Assembly (NCBI RefSeq): GCF_022230925.1
Contig: NZ_JAKKFH010000019.1
Span: 156,943-220,942 of the forward strand
Direction: 5' to 3'
Source: Micromonospora alfalfae
GTDB lineage: Bacteria; Actinomycetota; Actinomycetes; Mycobacteriales; Micromonosporaceae
DNA: 64,000 nt
In this document: piece after piece, positions 8,282 to 15,892 of the stretch
Layout of the letters: every line of letters starts with the position of its first letter
Numbering within the stretch: the stretch's first letter is position 1
The notes under the pieces: model-generated
Database searches by the model: none
The model's input: the letters and a program-made list of their open reading frames with translations, nothing else
Told to the model about the DNA's origin: nothing
Made by a program: the position numbers and the translations under genes

Positions 8282-10216
8282 TTAGCTCGCCGGCCCGCCC
8301 TCGCGGCGGCCGGGATCCCGAGGGTGGTACTCGGGGCGGAGCTTCGCGCTCGCGAACGCCGACTTCACCGCCGCCGAGAGCGCGGTGATGTCGTACGCGC
8401 CGTGGTGCCGCCGGCCGTTGATGAAGAAGGTCGGGGTGCCGGTGACGCCGCTGAGGTCGGCGGAGTCGACGTCCTCGGCGATCCGGTCCACGCCCATACG
8501 CTTCACCATGTGCTCCCGGAACCCGTCCAGGTCCAGGCCGAGCTGTTCGGCGTAACCGAGCACGTCGGTGGGGTTGAGCGCGTCCTGGTGGGCGAGCAGC
8601 AGGTCGTGCATCTCCCAGAACGCGCCCTGCTCCCCCGCCGCCTCGGCGGCCTCGGCGGCGAGTTGGGCATGGGGGTGGACGTCGGTGAGCGGCAGGTGCC
8701 GCCAGACGTACCGGATGTTGGCGAAGTCCGCCAGCAACTCCCGGACCACCGGCTCGGCCTGCCCGCAGTAGGGGCACTCGAAGTCGCCGTACTCCACCAC
8801 AGTCACCGGCGCCTCAAGCGACCCCCGCATGTGGTCGCGATCCCCGTCGACCGGCAGCATCAGGTCGACGATCCCCTCGGTGACGCCCAACAGCGCGCGG
8901 GTCCGCCGCGCTGGCGAGAGCCGTCCGACGGAGCGGAACACCAGCCAGGTGACGAGTGACGCGCCGAACGTCGCCACGAGGATGCCGAACTTCGCCTCGT
9001 CGAGGGCCGGGCCGCTCAGGGCATGGGTGGCGATCAGGAGCGCGACGGTGAACCCGATGCCGGAGATCGTGCCGACCCCCACGACGGCAACCCAACCGAC
9101 TGGTGGCCGGAACCGGTTGCCGCTGAGCCGGGTCACCAACCACGCTGTGGCCACGATCCCGGCCGGCTTGCCGACGACGTACGCGAGCACGACCCCGAGC
9201 GTGACCGGAGAGGTCACGGCCCTGGCCAGCAGGTCGCCGTCGATCACGATGCCGACGTTGGCCAGCGCGAAGAGTGGCACCACCACGTAGCTCGCCCACG
9301 GGTGGTAGAGCGTCTGCAACCGTTCGTTCGGCGACAGCGCAGAGGTGAGCCCCGCCCGGGCCATCCGGGCGAGTTGCGGGGTGGGCTGTTCCCGGAAGAG
9401 GCGAAACTGGTCGCTGGCCCGCTGCAGGTCGCCTCGGCCGGGAGCGTAGGCGTAGCTCAGCAACCCCATCACCAGGCCCACCGCGACCGGGTCGACACCG
9501 GACATCGAGACGGCGAGCCAGGCCGCCACCCCGAGCAGCGCGTAGACGGGGCCGAACCGCACCCCGAGGCCCCGGACGAGCAGTACGACGCCGAAGATCG
9601 CCGCCGCGATGACCAGCGCCGTCAGCGAGGGGTGATGCGGGTACGCGATGGCCAGCACCGCGATCGCCACCACATCGTCGACGACGGCGACGGTCAACAG
9701 GAAACCCCGCAGCCGTTCCGAGAAGCGTGGCCCGAAGACGGCCAGCGCGCCGAGCGCGAGCGCCGTGTCGGTGGCCATCACCGCGCCCCAGCCCGCCGCC
9801 GTGGTGTGCCCGGCGTTGATGGCGAGGTAGATCGCGATCGGCACCAGCATGCCGCCGACCCCGGCCAGCATCGGCAACGCCAGACGACGCCGCTCCCGCA
9901 GCTCACCGATGTCGAACTCGCGGCGCAACTCCAGCCCCGCGACCAGGAAGAAGAACGTCATCAGGCCGCTGTTGATCCAGGTACGCCCGTCATGCTCCAC
10001 CTGCCAGTCGCCGAGCCGGACCGACAGAGACGTGCTCCAGACCGACTCGTACGACGATGCGCTGAGGTTCGCCCAGACGAGAGCCGCCACCGCGGCGATC
10101 AACACCACCCGCGCGCCGCCGGTCTCGGTACGCAGGAACGAGCGCAGCGGGGCGTCGAACCGCCTGTCCCAGATGGTTCGGGCGGACCACCCCCGCTGCG
10201 TGTTGTCGCTCGTCAC
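8282..10216 (-). CDS. nhaA: Na+/H+ antiporter NhaA fused to a DsbA-like thioredoxin domain
   Basis: A 644-aa membrane protein. The first 450 residues are NhaA: MTFFFLVAGLELRREFDIGE, MATDTALALGALAVFGPRFS and the transport-site aspartate pair in VVDDVVAIAVL (D180-D181). It should exchange Na+ for H+ at the cytoplasmic membrane. A C-terminal DsbA-like oxidoreductase follows, with the redox motif ECPYCGQ at about 480-485 and the cis-Pro loop GTPTFFING. Such NhaA-DsbA fusions are known in actinobacteria, but the purpose of the fusion is not clear. I start at the GTG at 10216 because the upstream extension to 10315 has no membrane or family character. The Shine-Dalgarno sequence is weak. Confidence 0.92.
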   Translation of the reverse strand: MTSDNTQRGWSARTIWDRRFDAPLRSFLRTETGGARVVLIAAVAALVWANLSASSYESVWSTSLSVRLGDWQVEHDGRTWINSGLMTFFFLVAGLELRREFDIGELRERRRLALPMLAGVGGMLVPIAIYLAINAGHTTAAGWGAVMATDTALALGALAVFGPRFSERLRGFLLTVAVVDDVVAIAVLAIAYPHHPSLTALVIAAAIFGVVLLVRGLGVRFGPVYALLGVAAWLAVSMSGVDPVAVGLVMGLLSYAYAPGRGDLQRASDQFRLFREQPTPQLARMARAGLTSALSPNERLQTLYHPWASYVVVPLFALANVGIVIDGDLLARAVTSPVTLGVVLAYVVGKPAGIVATAWLVTRLSGNRFRPPVGWVAVVGVGTISGIGFTVALLIATHALSGPALDEAKFGILVATFGASLVTWLVFRSVGRLSPARRTRALLGVTEGIVDLMLPVDGDRDHMRGSLEAPVTVVEYGDFECPYCGQAEPVVRELLADFANIRYVWRHLPLTDVHPHAQLAAEAAEAAGEQGAFWEMHDLLLAHQDALNPTDVLGYAEQLGLDLDGFREHMVKRMGVDRIAEDVDSADLSGVTGTPTFFINGRRHHGAYDITALSAAVKSAFASAKLRPEYHPRDPGRREGGPAS

Positions 10217-10423
10217 GGGACAATCTTCGTCGAGCTGACCGTCACGTGGTTCGGATTGCCACTCCTCCTCGGCGAAGACGACACTCCTGTGGCCGCTTCG
10301 CTGCACCTGGCGCAACGTCCTTGGCGTTCACCCCGAGGGCATGCACGCAGGGCGACCGGTTGGTAGCGTGCCGGTGATGTCGCGCCGGTTGCCGCCGGCA
10401 GTGGTCCCCCGGGGAGGGTCGAC

Positions 10424-10822
10424 ATGTGGGCGGACGACGCTGCGCTGGACGCGGCGGAGCGCCGACTCGACGAGTGGGAGTCATCGCTCGCCGAGCGGGC
10501 GGAACACGCGAAAACGCTGTCGGCGACGATGCGCGAATTGACCGGCGCCGCCCACAATGCCGATCGGACTGTCGACGTCACAGTCGACTCCGCCGGCCTA
10601 CTGATCGACCTACGGCTCGACGAGCGCATCCGGCAACAACCCGCGGCGCACACCGCCCGACAGATCCTGGAGACCACCACTGCCGCGCGCGCCGACCTGC
10701 TCCGACAGGTCAGCGACGCGGCCACACAGTCATTGGGCGACGACCCGAGCACCCAGGCCATCGTCGACTCGTACCGCAGCCGGCTTCTCCCCGACCAGGG
10801 ATCGAACGATGCCCGGCGGTGA
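10424..10822 (+). CDS. YbaB/EbfC-like protein of a toxin cassette
   Basis: A 132-aa protein. An N-terminal helical coiled-coil segment (DAAERRLDEWESSLAERAEH) is followed by a VDVTVDSAGLLIDLRLDERI strand region typical of YbaB/EbfC nucleoid-associated-like proteins. In actinobacteria such proteins are often encoded next to WXG100/Esx-type genes. A strong GGGGAGGG lies before the ATG. It overlaps the next gene by 14 bp, so the two are translationally coupled. Its role in the cassette (chaperone, adaptor or DNA binding) is not known. Confidence 0.78.
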   Translation: MWADDAALDAAERRLDEWESSLAERAEHAKTLSATMRELTGAAHNADRTVDVTVDSAGLLIDLRLDERIRQQPAAHTARQILETTTAARADLLRQVSDAATQSLGDDPSTQAIVDSYRSRLLPDQGSNDARR

Positions 10823-11129
10823 CGGCATCCAGGTCGACCCGGACGACCTGGCCGCCCACGCCGCACGCCTCGATCGCTGCGCCAGCAGCCTCGACACCGC
10901 CCAGCAGGCGGGCCAACACGTCCGATTGGGCACCGACGCCTACGGGCAGCTCTGCGCGATGATGCCGGTGCTGCTCGACGGCCTGCAACGAACCCTTGTC
11001 GACAGCATCGGCGGCGCCGCCGCATCGGTGCGGGACACCGCCGGCAGGCTGCGGGTCGGCGCGGACCGGTACCGAGAGTCCGACGCCCACGCCAAGCACC
11101 TGCTCGACGGAGTGCGGCAGCGCCCGTGA
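10809..11129 (+). CDS. Small Esx/EspC-like helical secretion partner
   Basis: A 106-aa, mostly helical protein. It starts with IQVDPDDLAAHAARLDRCAS, the usual opening of type VII secretion-associated helical-hairpin proteins (DUF2580/EspC-like). A second long helix carries RVGADRYRESDAHAKHLLDG. A canonical WXG is not present; GTDAYGQLC stands near the turn. It overlaps the gene before it (14 bp) and the gene after it (GTGA, 4 bp), so the three form one coupled unit. It probably pairs with the large downstream protein for export. Confident as an Esx-like protein, less so on secretion. Confidence 0.75.
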   Translation: MPGGDGIQVDPDDLAAHAARLDRCASSLDTAQQAGQHVRLGTDAYGQLCAMMPVLLDGLQRTLVDSIGGAAASVRDTAGRLRVGADRYRESDAHAKHLLDGVRQRP

Positions 11130-12319
11130 CGGCCAACCCGCTCGTCGCCGCCGCTGTGGACACCCCGCCCAGCGCCTGGGCGGGCGTGTGGATCTGCGAG
11201 GACATCGAACTCATCGCCCAGGGCGTCCGCAACGGCAGTTGGATCGACGGCAGCATCGGCGTCGTGAGCGCCAGCCTTGACGCTCTCGCGTTCGTCTCCG
11301 ACCCGGTCGGCGCCCTGCTCCAGTACGGGATCGCCTGGCTCATCGAACACGTCAAGCCACTCAGCGAGGCGCTGGACTGGCTCGCCGGCGACCCGGCGCA
11401 GATCACCGCGCACGCCCAAACCTGGCGCAACGTCGCCGGCTCGCTCCGCGACGACGCCGCCGAACTGGCACGCGCCGTCCGCACCGACGTCGCCCGCTGG
11501 GGCGGCAGTGCCGGACCCGCCTACCGGGCCTGGGCCAACGAACAGTGCCAAGCCATCAGCGGCCTCGCCCAGGGCGCCGACACCATGGCCACGATCACCG
11601 AAGGCGCCGCCGGCCTGGTGGCCGCCGTCCGGCTCCTGGTCCGCGACGCCATCGCCACCTGCGTGTCCCGCATCATCGTGTACGCGGGCGAACTCCTCAT
11701 CACCGGCGGGCTGGCCGCGCCGCTGGTGGTGGAGCAGGTGACGACCCTGGTGGCGTCGTGGGGGGCGCGGATCGCGCGGTTGCTGCGAGGGCTGCTGACC
11801 AGCCTGCGACGGCTGATTCCGGAGATGCGCCGGCTCGGTGACCTCATCGAGAAACTCAAGCAGGCGCTGGGCCGACTGCTGAAAGGTGGGCCGCCGCCGA
11901 GCCGGAACACGCCAGAGCCTGAGCCGCCTCGCGAGACTCCAGGCCATACGGTGACGGAGCAGCAACGAGTCCACGATCTCGGCATGGATCCGGCCACCGG
12001 GAGATTTCGTCCGGGCGAGGCAGAGACGGCGGTCCGGTTGGAGCAGGAAGTGGGCGTACGGCTGCAGCGCGCTCCAGCGGACTCCTCTGCCGACTGGGTC
12101 GACGAGGCCGGGCGGACCTACGATGCGGTGGGCAACTTTCCGGCCCAGTTCTTTGACCGTCAGTGGCCACAACTGCAGTATCAGATTGAGCGACATTTAG
12201 ACAAAGCAGACCTGGTGCCGGTGGACGTCGCGCAGTTCAACCCGGAACAGGTGGCCCGAATCGAGCAGTTCATTACGGACCGGAGCCTCGGTCCACGAGT
12301 ATTCATCGTGGGGAAATAA
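11126..12319 (+). CDS. Putative type VII polymorphic toxin
   Basis: A 397-aa protein. Residues 1-230 form a helical WXG100/LXG-like delivery region: TWRNVAGSLRDDAAELARAV followed by W-G-G (RWGGSAGPAYRAW). A hydrophobic helical stretch follows. A Pro-rich linker (GGPPPSRNTPEPEPPRE, about 255-271) precedes a 125-aa C-terminal domain starting near VTEQQRVHDLGMDPATGRFR. That tail has DWVDEAGRTYDAVG and ends in a VFIVG strand, layouts that recall nuclease-type toxins, but I cannot assign the fold firmly. The tail is visibly less GC-rich than the front, as expected for an exchangeable toxin domain. A small gene overlaps its stop by one base and is the likely immunity gene. Confidence 0.72.
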   Translation: MTANPLVAAAVDTPPSAWAGVWICEDIELIAQGVRNGSWIDGSIGVVSASLDALAFVSDPVGALLQYGIAWLIEHVKPLSEALDWLAGDPAQITAHAQTWRNVAGSLRDDAAELARAVRTDVARWGGSAGPAYRAWANEQCQAISGLAQGADTMATITEGAAGLVAAVRLLVRDAIATCVSRIIVYAGELLITGGLAAPLVVEQVTTLVASWGARIARLLRGLLTSLRRLIPEMRRLGDLIEKLKQALGRLLKGGPPPSRNTPEPEPPRETPGHTVTEQQRVHDLGMDPATGRFRPGEAETAVRLEQEVGVRLQRAPADSSADWVDEAGRTYDAVGNFPAQFFDRQWPQLQYQIERHLDKADLVPVDVAQFNPEQVARIEQFITDRSLGPRVFIVGK

Positions 12320-12663
12320 TGGCAGGCCTCATCGTGCTGAAGCCCGGCGTCGACTGGACCGCAACCGGAGGGCTGTTCGACTGGACACTGGAGTTCCTGA
12401 TCTCCCGCCTCTCGGACCGGCAGACCGCCAACCACCTGCAGGAGATCGTCGACAACAACCTCGGATCACTGTGGATCGACGGCTTGCCTGCCGCAGCGCA
12501 GCAGGAGATCATCAGGCACTGGCGAAACGGGCTGGTGGCGACTGGCCAGCAACAGCTGCCGGAGACCGAACACAAGATCGACGTCATTCGCCACCTTCAG
12601 GAACTGGTGGACGCAACCTACTCAGCCGGGTTTGCGGCTTCGAGTGACCTCGGTAGCGAATGA
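12319..12663 (+). CDS. Probable immunity protein of the adjacent toxin
   Basis: A 114-aa protein of unknown family, mostly alpha-helical by eye, acidic, without signal peptide. Its ATG shares one base with the TAA of the toxin gene, so the two are made together. Size, position and coupling fit an immunity protein that binds the toxin C-terminal domain in the cytoplasm. The assignment rests on context only. Confidence 0.6.
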   Translation: MAGLIVLKPGVDWTATGGLFDWTLEFLISRLSDRQTANHLQEIVDNNLGSLWIDGLPAAAQQEIIRHWRNGLVATGQQQLPETEHKIDVIRHLQELVDATYSAGFAASSDLGSE

Positions 12664-12731
12664 CGTCACGCTGGTGGTGCGACCCGGTTATGGGAGCCGC
12701 CGTGAATCGGGCGTCCCTGGTGTTCTTTACG

Positions 12732-12983
12732 TCACCGGCGCAGGCGGCGCGAGCACTCACCGTCGTGGCCGTCACGGAGCAGGCAACGCCGGCCGCCTGG
12801 CATGCGCAGGTCACAGAAGACCCGGTGCCGGACGAGCTGATGGTCCTCTTCGGAAACGGTGGTCTCCCCGGGGTCGGTCATCGGCAGCACCAGCATCCAC
12901 CGGCCGATGACCCGGGCCAGGCGTTGCGCGGCAGGCAGGTCGGTGGCAACGACCGGCAGGTGGATGACGTACCGCTGGCTCAT
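12732..12983 (-). CDS. Small conserved-type hypothetical protein with Cys/His cluster
   Basis: An 83-aa protein. The N-terminal half has alternating strand/helix character (RYVIHLPVVATDLPAAQRLA). The tail contains HRVFCDLRMPGGRRCLLRDGHDGEC, with three Cys and nearby His that could bind metal. The start ATG overlaps the stop of the DivIVA-like gene by 4 bp, so it is translated with it. A competing open frame exists on the other strand, but coupling and residue pattern favour this one. Function unknown. Confidence 0.62.
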   Translation of the reverse strand: MSQRYVIHLPVVATDLPAAQRLARVIGRWMLVLPMTDPGETTVSEEDHQLVRHRVFCDLRMPGGRRCLLRDGHDGECSRRLRR

Positions 12984-13282
12984 CGGGCCTGGTCCCGCTC
13001 GTTGCGGGCGCGGGCCTGATCGGTCTGCCAGCGACGCAGGCCGGCCTTGATCCGGGCGGTCTCACGGCGGCTCTCGGCGAGGGCGGCGTAGACGGCGGCC
13101 ATGTCGCCGGCGACGCGGTCGAGGAAGGCGTACACGTCGTCGGGGTTCAGACCGCGACGTCCGAGCCTGGTCGGCGGGAAGCGGCGCTCGCGCACCTGCC
13201 ATGGCAACAGACCGATGTACGCGCCGGAGCGGTAGGTCGCGCCACCGCTCGGCGGCTCCGGTCGCTGGGTTCTGGCGTTCAC
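12980..13282 (-). CDS. DivIVA-domain protein, short
   Basis: A 100-aa protein. After a short variable N-terminus comes VRERRFPPTRLGRRGLNPDD then VYAFLDRVAGDM, a DivIVA N-terminal motif, followed by a charged helix likely to form a coiled coil (AALAESRRETARIKAGL). It is much shorter than full Wag31/DivIVA, so it is an accessory DivIVA-like protein rather than the polar growth determinant. I chose the GTG at 13282, behind GGAAGG; the longer frame to 13417 crosses a strong hairpin. It is divergent from an XRE regulator. Confidence 0.77.
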   Translation of the reverse strand: MNARTQRPEPPSGGATYRSGAYIGLLPWQVRERRFPPTRLGRRGLNPDDVYAFLDRVAGDMAAVYAALAESRRETARIKAGLRRWQTDQARARNERDQAR

Positions 13283-13325
13283 GCTGCCTGCCTTCCGGAT
13301 GCGGAGGGACAAGGGGTGTTCCGGG

Positions 13326-13366
13326 AGCACGGCGGCCGTTCGGGGGGACCGGACGGCCGCCGTGCT
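13326..13366. promoter_or_regulatory. 14-bp perfect hairpin in the DivIVA leader region
   Basis: Arms 13326-13339 and 13353-13366 are perfect inverse complements around a 13-nt loop. The element lies 44 bp before the DivIVA-like start, inside the divergent intergenic region. It could be a leader structure or a regulator site; it is too far from any gene end to be a normal terminator. Confidence 0.55.
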
Positions 13367-13407
13367 GTGACCAGCCTGCGACAGTCCGGAGCGGAAGCGC
13401 AACGTTC

Positions 13408-13461
13408 CACAACGCAATTTCGCTGTTGTGCATTGACTTTCTTTTCAGAAACCCGTAGGAG
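13408..13461 (+). promoter_or_regulatory. Candidate promoter of the XRE-DUF5753 gene
   Basis: TTGACT (13433-13438) and TAGGAG (13456-13461) are spaced by 17 bp, close to a housekeeping sigma consensus, about 50 bp before the ATG at 13513. Just upstream, CACAAC (13408-13413) and GTTGTG (13425-13430) form an inverted pair that could be an operator. The region is visibly AT-richer than its surroundings. Confidence 0.5.
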
Positions 13462-13512
13462 TTGCAGGAGCAGGTCACGCGGTGTTGCGTGTTGGAACCA
13501 GGGAGTGTGCGG

Positions 13513-14400
13513 ATGCCCGAAGACATCGGATCGACAGTGCCGCGTCGGCAACTCGGCCGGCTGCTGCGGCAGTTCCGCGACGAGGCCGGGGTGACGCTCG
13601 ACGCCGCCGCCGAAGCCCTCGAATACAGCCGGCAGAAGATCTGGCGCCTCGAATGCGGCCAGGGCTCGGTCCGGGTGCTCGACGTCAAGGCGATGTGCGA
13701 GCTGTACGGGGTGTCGCCCGAGATGACCGAGGCGATGCGCGGGCTGGCCGTGGAGACAAAGTCGAAGGGCTGGTGGCACGCGTACGGCGATGCGGTGCCG
13801 AACTGGTTCGAGCTGTACGTCGGGCTGGAATCGGCAGCCGCCCACCTTCGTGAGTACGGTGAAAACTTGATCCCCGGACTGCTCCAGACCCGTGCCTACG
13901 CACTCGGTCTTTTCCGACCGACGAGCCGGTTGAGCATCGAGGAGCGCGAGCGGGCGGTTGAGGTGCGGCTGCAGCGTCAGATCCTGCTCACTCGTCGGCT
14001 TCCACAGCCGCCACACCTGGATGCCGTTCTCTCGGAAGCGGTGCTACGCCGTGTCGTCGGCGGCTCGACCGTGATGAGTGAGCAGCTCGCCCACCTGCTC
14101 GAAGCTTCGGAGCTGCCCAACGTGTCGGTTCGTATCGTGCCGCTCGCGGCAGGGCCACATCCCGGTGCGGTCGCAGGATCCTTCGTGCTCTTGGACTTCC
14201 CGGCCACCAAGGGCGGGCGGGCCACACCGGAACCGTCGGTCGTCTACAGCGAGTCGCTGACCGGGGCGCTCTACCTCGACAAGCCCGACGAGCTTCGGGC
14301 CTATGAAGACGTCTGGAAGGGTCTGGATGCGCTCGCCCTCGGTCAGGCAGACTCAAGGGACATGATCAAACGAACCGTCGGAGAAATGCGGCATGACTGA
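13513..14400 (+). CDS. XRE-family regulator with DUF5753 domain
   Basis: A 295-aa protein. The N-terminal XRE helix-turn-helix (about 10-65) contains LGRLLRQFRDEAGVTLDAAA and YSRQKIWRLECGQGSVRVLD. The C-terminal DUF5753 domain (about 100-285) contains ENLIPGLLQTRAYA. These are the hallmarks of the large actinobacterial WhiJ-like family, usually paired with a DUF397 protein. The ATG at 13513 has GGGAG upstream; the longer frame lacks support. The 3' end overlaps the DUF397 gene by 8 bp. It probably acts as a transcription factor modulated by its DUF397 partner, in development or antibiotic control. Confidence 0.92.
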   Translation: MPEDIGSTVPRRQLGRLLRQFRDEAGVTLDAAAEALEYSRQKIWRLECGQGSVRVLDVKAMCELYGVSPEMTEAMRGLAVETKSKGWWHAYGDAVPNWFELYVGLESAAAHLREYGENLIPGLLQTRAYALGLFRPTSRLSIEERERAVEVRLQRQILLTRRLPQPPHLDAVLSEAVLRRVVGGSTVMSEQLAHLLEASELPNVSVRIVPLAAGPHPGAVAGSFVLLDFPATKGGRATPEPSVVYSESLTGALYLDKPDELRAYEDVWKGLDALALGQADSRDMIKRTVGEMRHD

Positions 14401-14596
14401 CCTGACCAGCGCCGTCTGGCGCAAGAGCACCCGCAGCGGCGACAACGGCGGCAACTGTGTCGAGGTTGCCGACAATCTCCCCGGCTTCGTCGCCGTTCGC
14501 GACTCCAAGGACCCCGCTGGCCCGGCATTGTCCTATCCTTCTCGGTCATGGACATCGTTCCTCGCCGCGATCAAGCGCGAGGGCCTTGCGCGATGA
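14393..14596 (+). CDS. DUF397 protein
   Basis: A 67-aa protein with the family pattern W-R-K-S-T-R-S (residues 9-15), NCVEVAD, and VAVRDSKDPAGPAL followed by a W-x-x-F segment. It starts inside the end of the XRE-DUF5753 gene (8-bp overlap) and is coupled to it. DUF397 proteins act as small partners of WhiJ-type regulators in actinobacteria. Family assignment is very secure. Confidence 0.94.
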   Translation: MTDLTSAVWRKSTRSGDNGGNCVEVADNLPGFVAVRDSKDPAGPALSYPSRSWTSFLAAIKREGLAR

Positions 14597-14629
14597 TCGC
14601 GCGACTGGGATGACAGCCATATAAAAGGC

Positions 14630-14660
14630 AGGACGCGCGCCGCTACAGCATTCGCGTCCT
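14630..14660. terminator. Hairpin between convergent genes
   Basis: AGGACGCG (14630-14637) and CGCGTCCT (14653-14660) form a perfect 8-bp stem. It lies between the DUF397 gene and the convergent last gene of the restriction operon, two bases before the end of the latter. Confidence 0.55.
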
Positions 14661-14661
14661 C

Positions 14662-15198
14662 CTAGGCGATACTAGGCATCGCCAGTTCTTCCAAGCGCTT
14701 GAGGACGGCTTGGGGTAACTCCTCCGCCTCCAGACGGTACGGACGCCATCGATCGTTGGTCTCTGGCTTCATCGAGGCTACAAACCGGTACCGGCCCCGG
14801 CTGTTGGGTGCGGTGAGTGTGGCCGCATAGATCTCGCTCGGCACGAGCCACGCTTTCATCACCGCACCGCGGGCAACGTCGACCGCCACGAAGAGCAGAT
14901 CAAGTGCCGGCCGAGGCGTGAAGGTCTGCGCACGGACGAACGCGACGAAGCCCTCGGAGCGCACTCGCTTGCTGTCCGACATCCGGGCCTTGACCTGTAC
15001 CGCGAGCGTCGCCGTGGAGTTGCGACGGTGAAAGACGAGGTCGACCCCTTCGTCGTCGACCAGCGCTGTGGACACGTTGAGCATCCCGCGGGTGGCCAGG
15101 ATGCAAAACGCTGCCACGAGATGCTCAGCGGCCTTTCCCATCCGACTGGCATCCGCAGACTTCGTGGTGTAGTCCTCGTCCTCTTCCTCTAGCGTCAC
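14662..15198 (-). CDS. PD-(D/E)XK-like protein (DUF4365 type)
   Basis: A 178-aa protein at the 3' end of the type I restriction operon. Residues 20-80 follow a restriction-endonuclease-like layout: a helix with Glu (AAEHLVAAF), then DDEGVDLVFHRR, then LAVQVKAR, which supplies the D and the QxK pair. Such domains are seen in DUF4365 proteins. It may be a nuclease, or only a nuclease fold used for binding. It overlaps the DUF6308-like gene by 4 bp (ATGA) and is coupled to it. The exact role is unknown. Confidence 0.68.
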   Translation of the reverse strand: MTLEEEDEDYTTKSADASRMGKAAEHLVAAFCILATRGMLNVSTALVDDEGVDLVFHRRNSTATLAVQVKARMSDSKRVRSEGFVAFVRAQTFTPRPALDLLFVAVDVARGAVMKAWLVPSEIYAATLTAPNSRGRYRFVASMKPETNDRWRPYRLEAEELPQAVLKRLEELAMPSIA

Positions 15199-15890
15199 AA
15201 CTCCGCCGCCCTACTCGTTACCGTCATGCCAGGACAGTTCTTGCGCTGGTGTTGAGGCTGGTGGCGCATCCAGATCACGACGTCGAGTACTCGGATGTCA
15301 GAAACCAGAGTTGGGATACCGGCCTCGGCGCGAAGTCTCCGCAACCGATGGGTCAGGCTGAAGCCGTCGGCCCGGAGCTGGTCGTACAGCCAGAGCCAGA
15401 ATCCACGGCGGCCGCGCAGGGCACAGGCCACAACATTGTCATAGACCGGGATGAGCCTCGGTCGCTTGCGGGCGAGGAGCTTCCCGGCGATGGTCTTGTT
15501 CACGCCATGACAGCCCACAAGGAGGTGCCACGCACGGTCTGCCGGTCCGCTGTCGTCGATGTACCGCTTTGCCCTTTCATCGCTCAGGTCCACGGCGATC
15601 GGTATCTCGCGTAGCTCATCACTGATCTGCTGACCGAGCTCACCCTGCAGGAGTTCGAGCGCGACCATGGGAGGGACGCGCACGCTCAACATCTCGACAG
15701 CGATCAGGTCCTCGGCGGTCACCACGTCACGAAACATGCCTTTAGAGTCGCCGCCCAGCGCCTCAAACTTACTGCCGGTGAACAAGCAAAACTTCGGGCC
15801 GGTAGCGAAGTACCGCCGCAGATCGTCGAGCGATCGCTCGTCATCGAGCACAGCGATGATGTCGGACAGTGCAAGCCAACCGGGTGGCAT
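15195..15890 (-). CDS. DUF6308-like protein
   Basis: A 231-aa soluble protein. The C-terminal half has GVNKTIAGKLLARKRPRLIP followed by VYDNVVACAL, then a W-rich helix (FWLWLYDQLR) and a final VLDVVIWMRHQ. This matches what I remember of DUF6308, an uncharacterised actinobacterial family; the helix-then-KLLARKRP layout recalls helix-hairpin-helix DNA-binding folds. It sits 2 bp after the RAMA-type gene and overlaps the next gene by 4 bp. It is probably an accessory part of the restriction island; function unknown. Confidence 0.65.
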   Translation of the reverse strand: MPPGWLALSDIIAVLDDERSLDDLRRYFATGPKFCLFTGSKFEALGGDSKGMFRDVVTAEDLIAVEMLSVRVPPMVALELLQGELGQQISDELREIPIAVDLSDERAKRYIDDSGPADRAWHLLVGCHGVNKTIAGKLLARKRPRLIPVYDNVVACALRGRRGFWLWLYDQLRADGFSLTHRLRRLRAEAGIPTLVSDIRVLDVVIWMRHQPQHQRKNCPGMTVTSRAAEL

Positions 15891-15892
15891 TG

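Noticed and set aside
12660..13019. A 119-codon plus-strand frame after the immunity gene
   Set aside because: It is antisense to the coupled 83-aa gene and DivIVA-like gene, which have family features and ATGA coupling.
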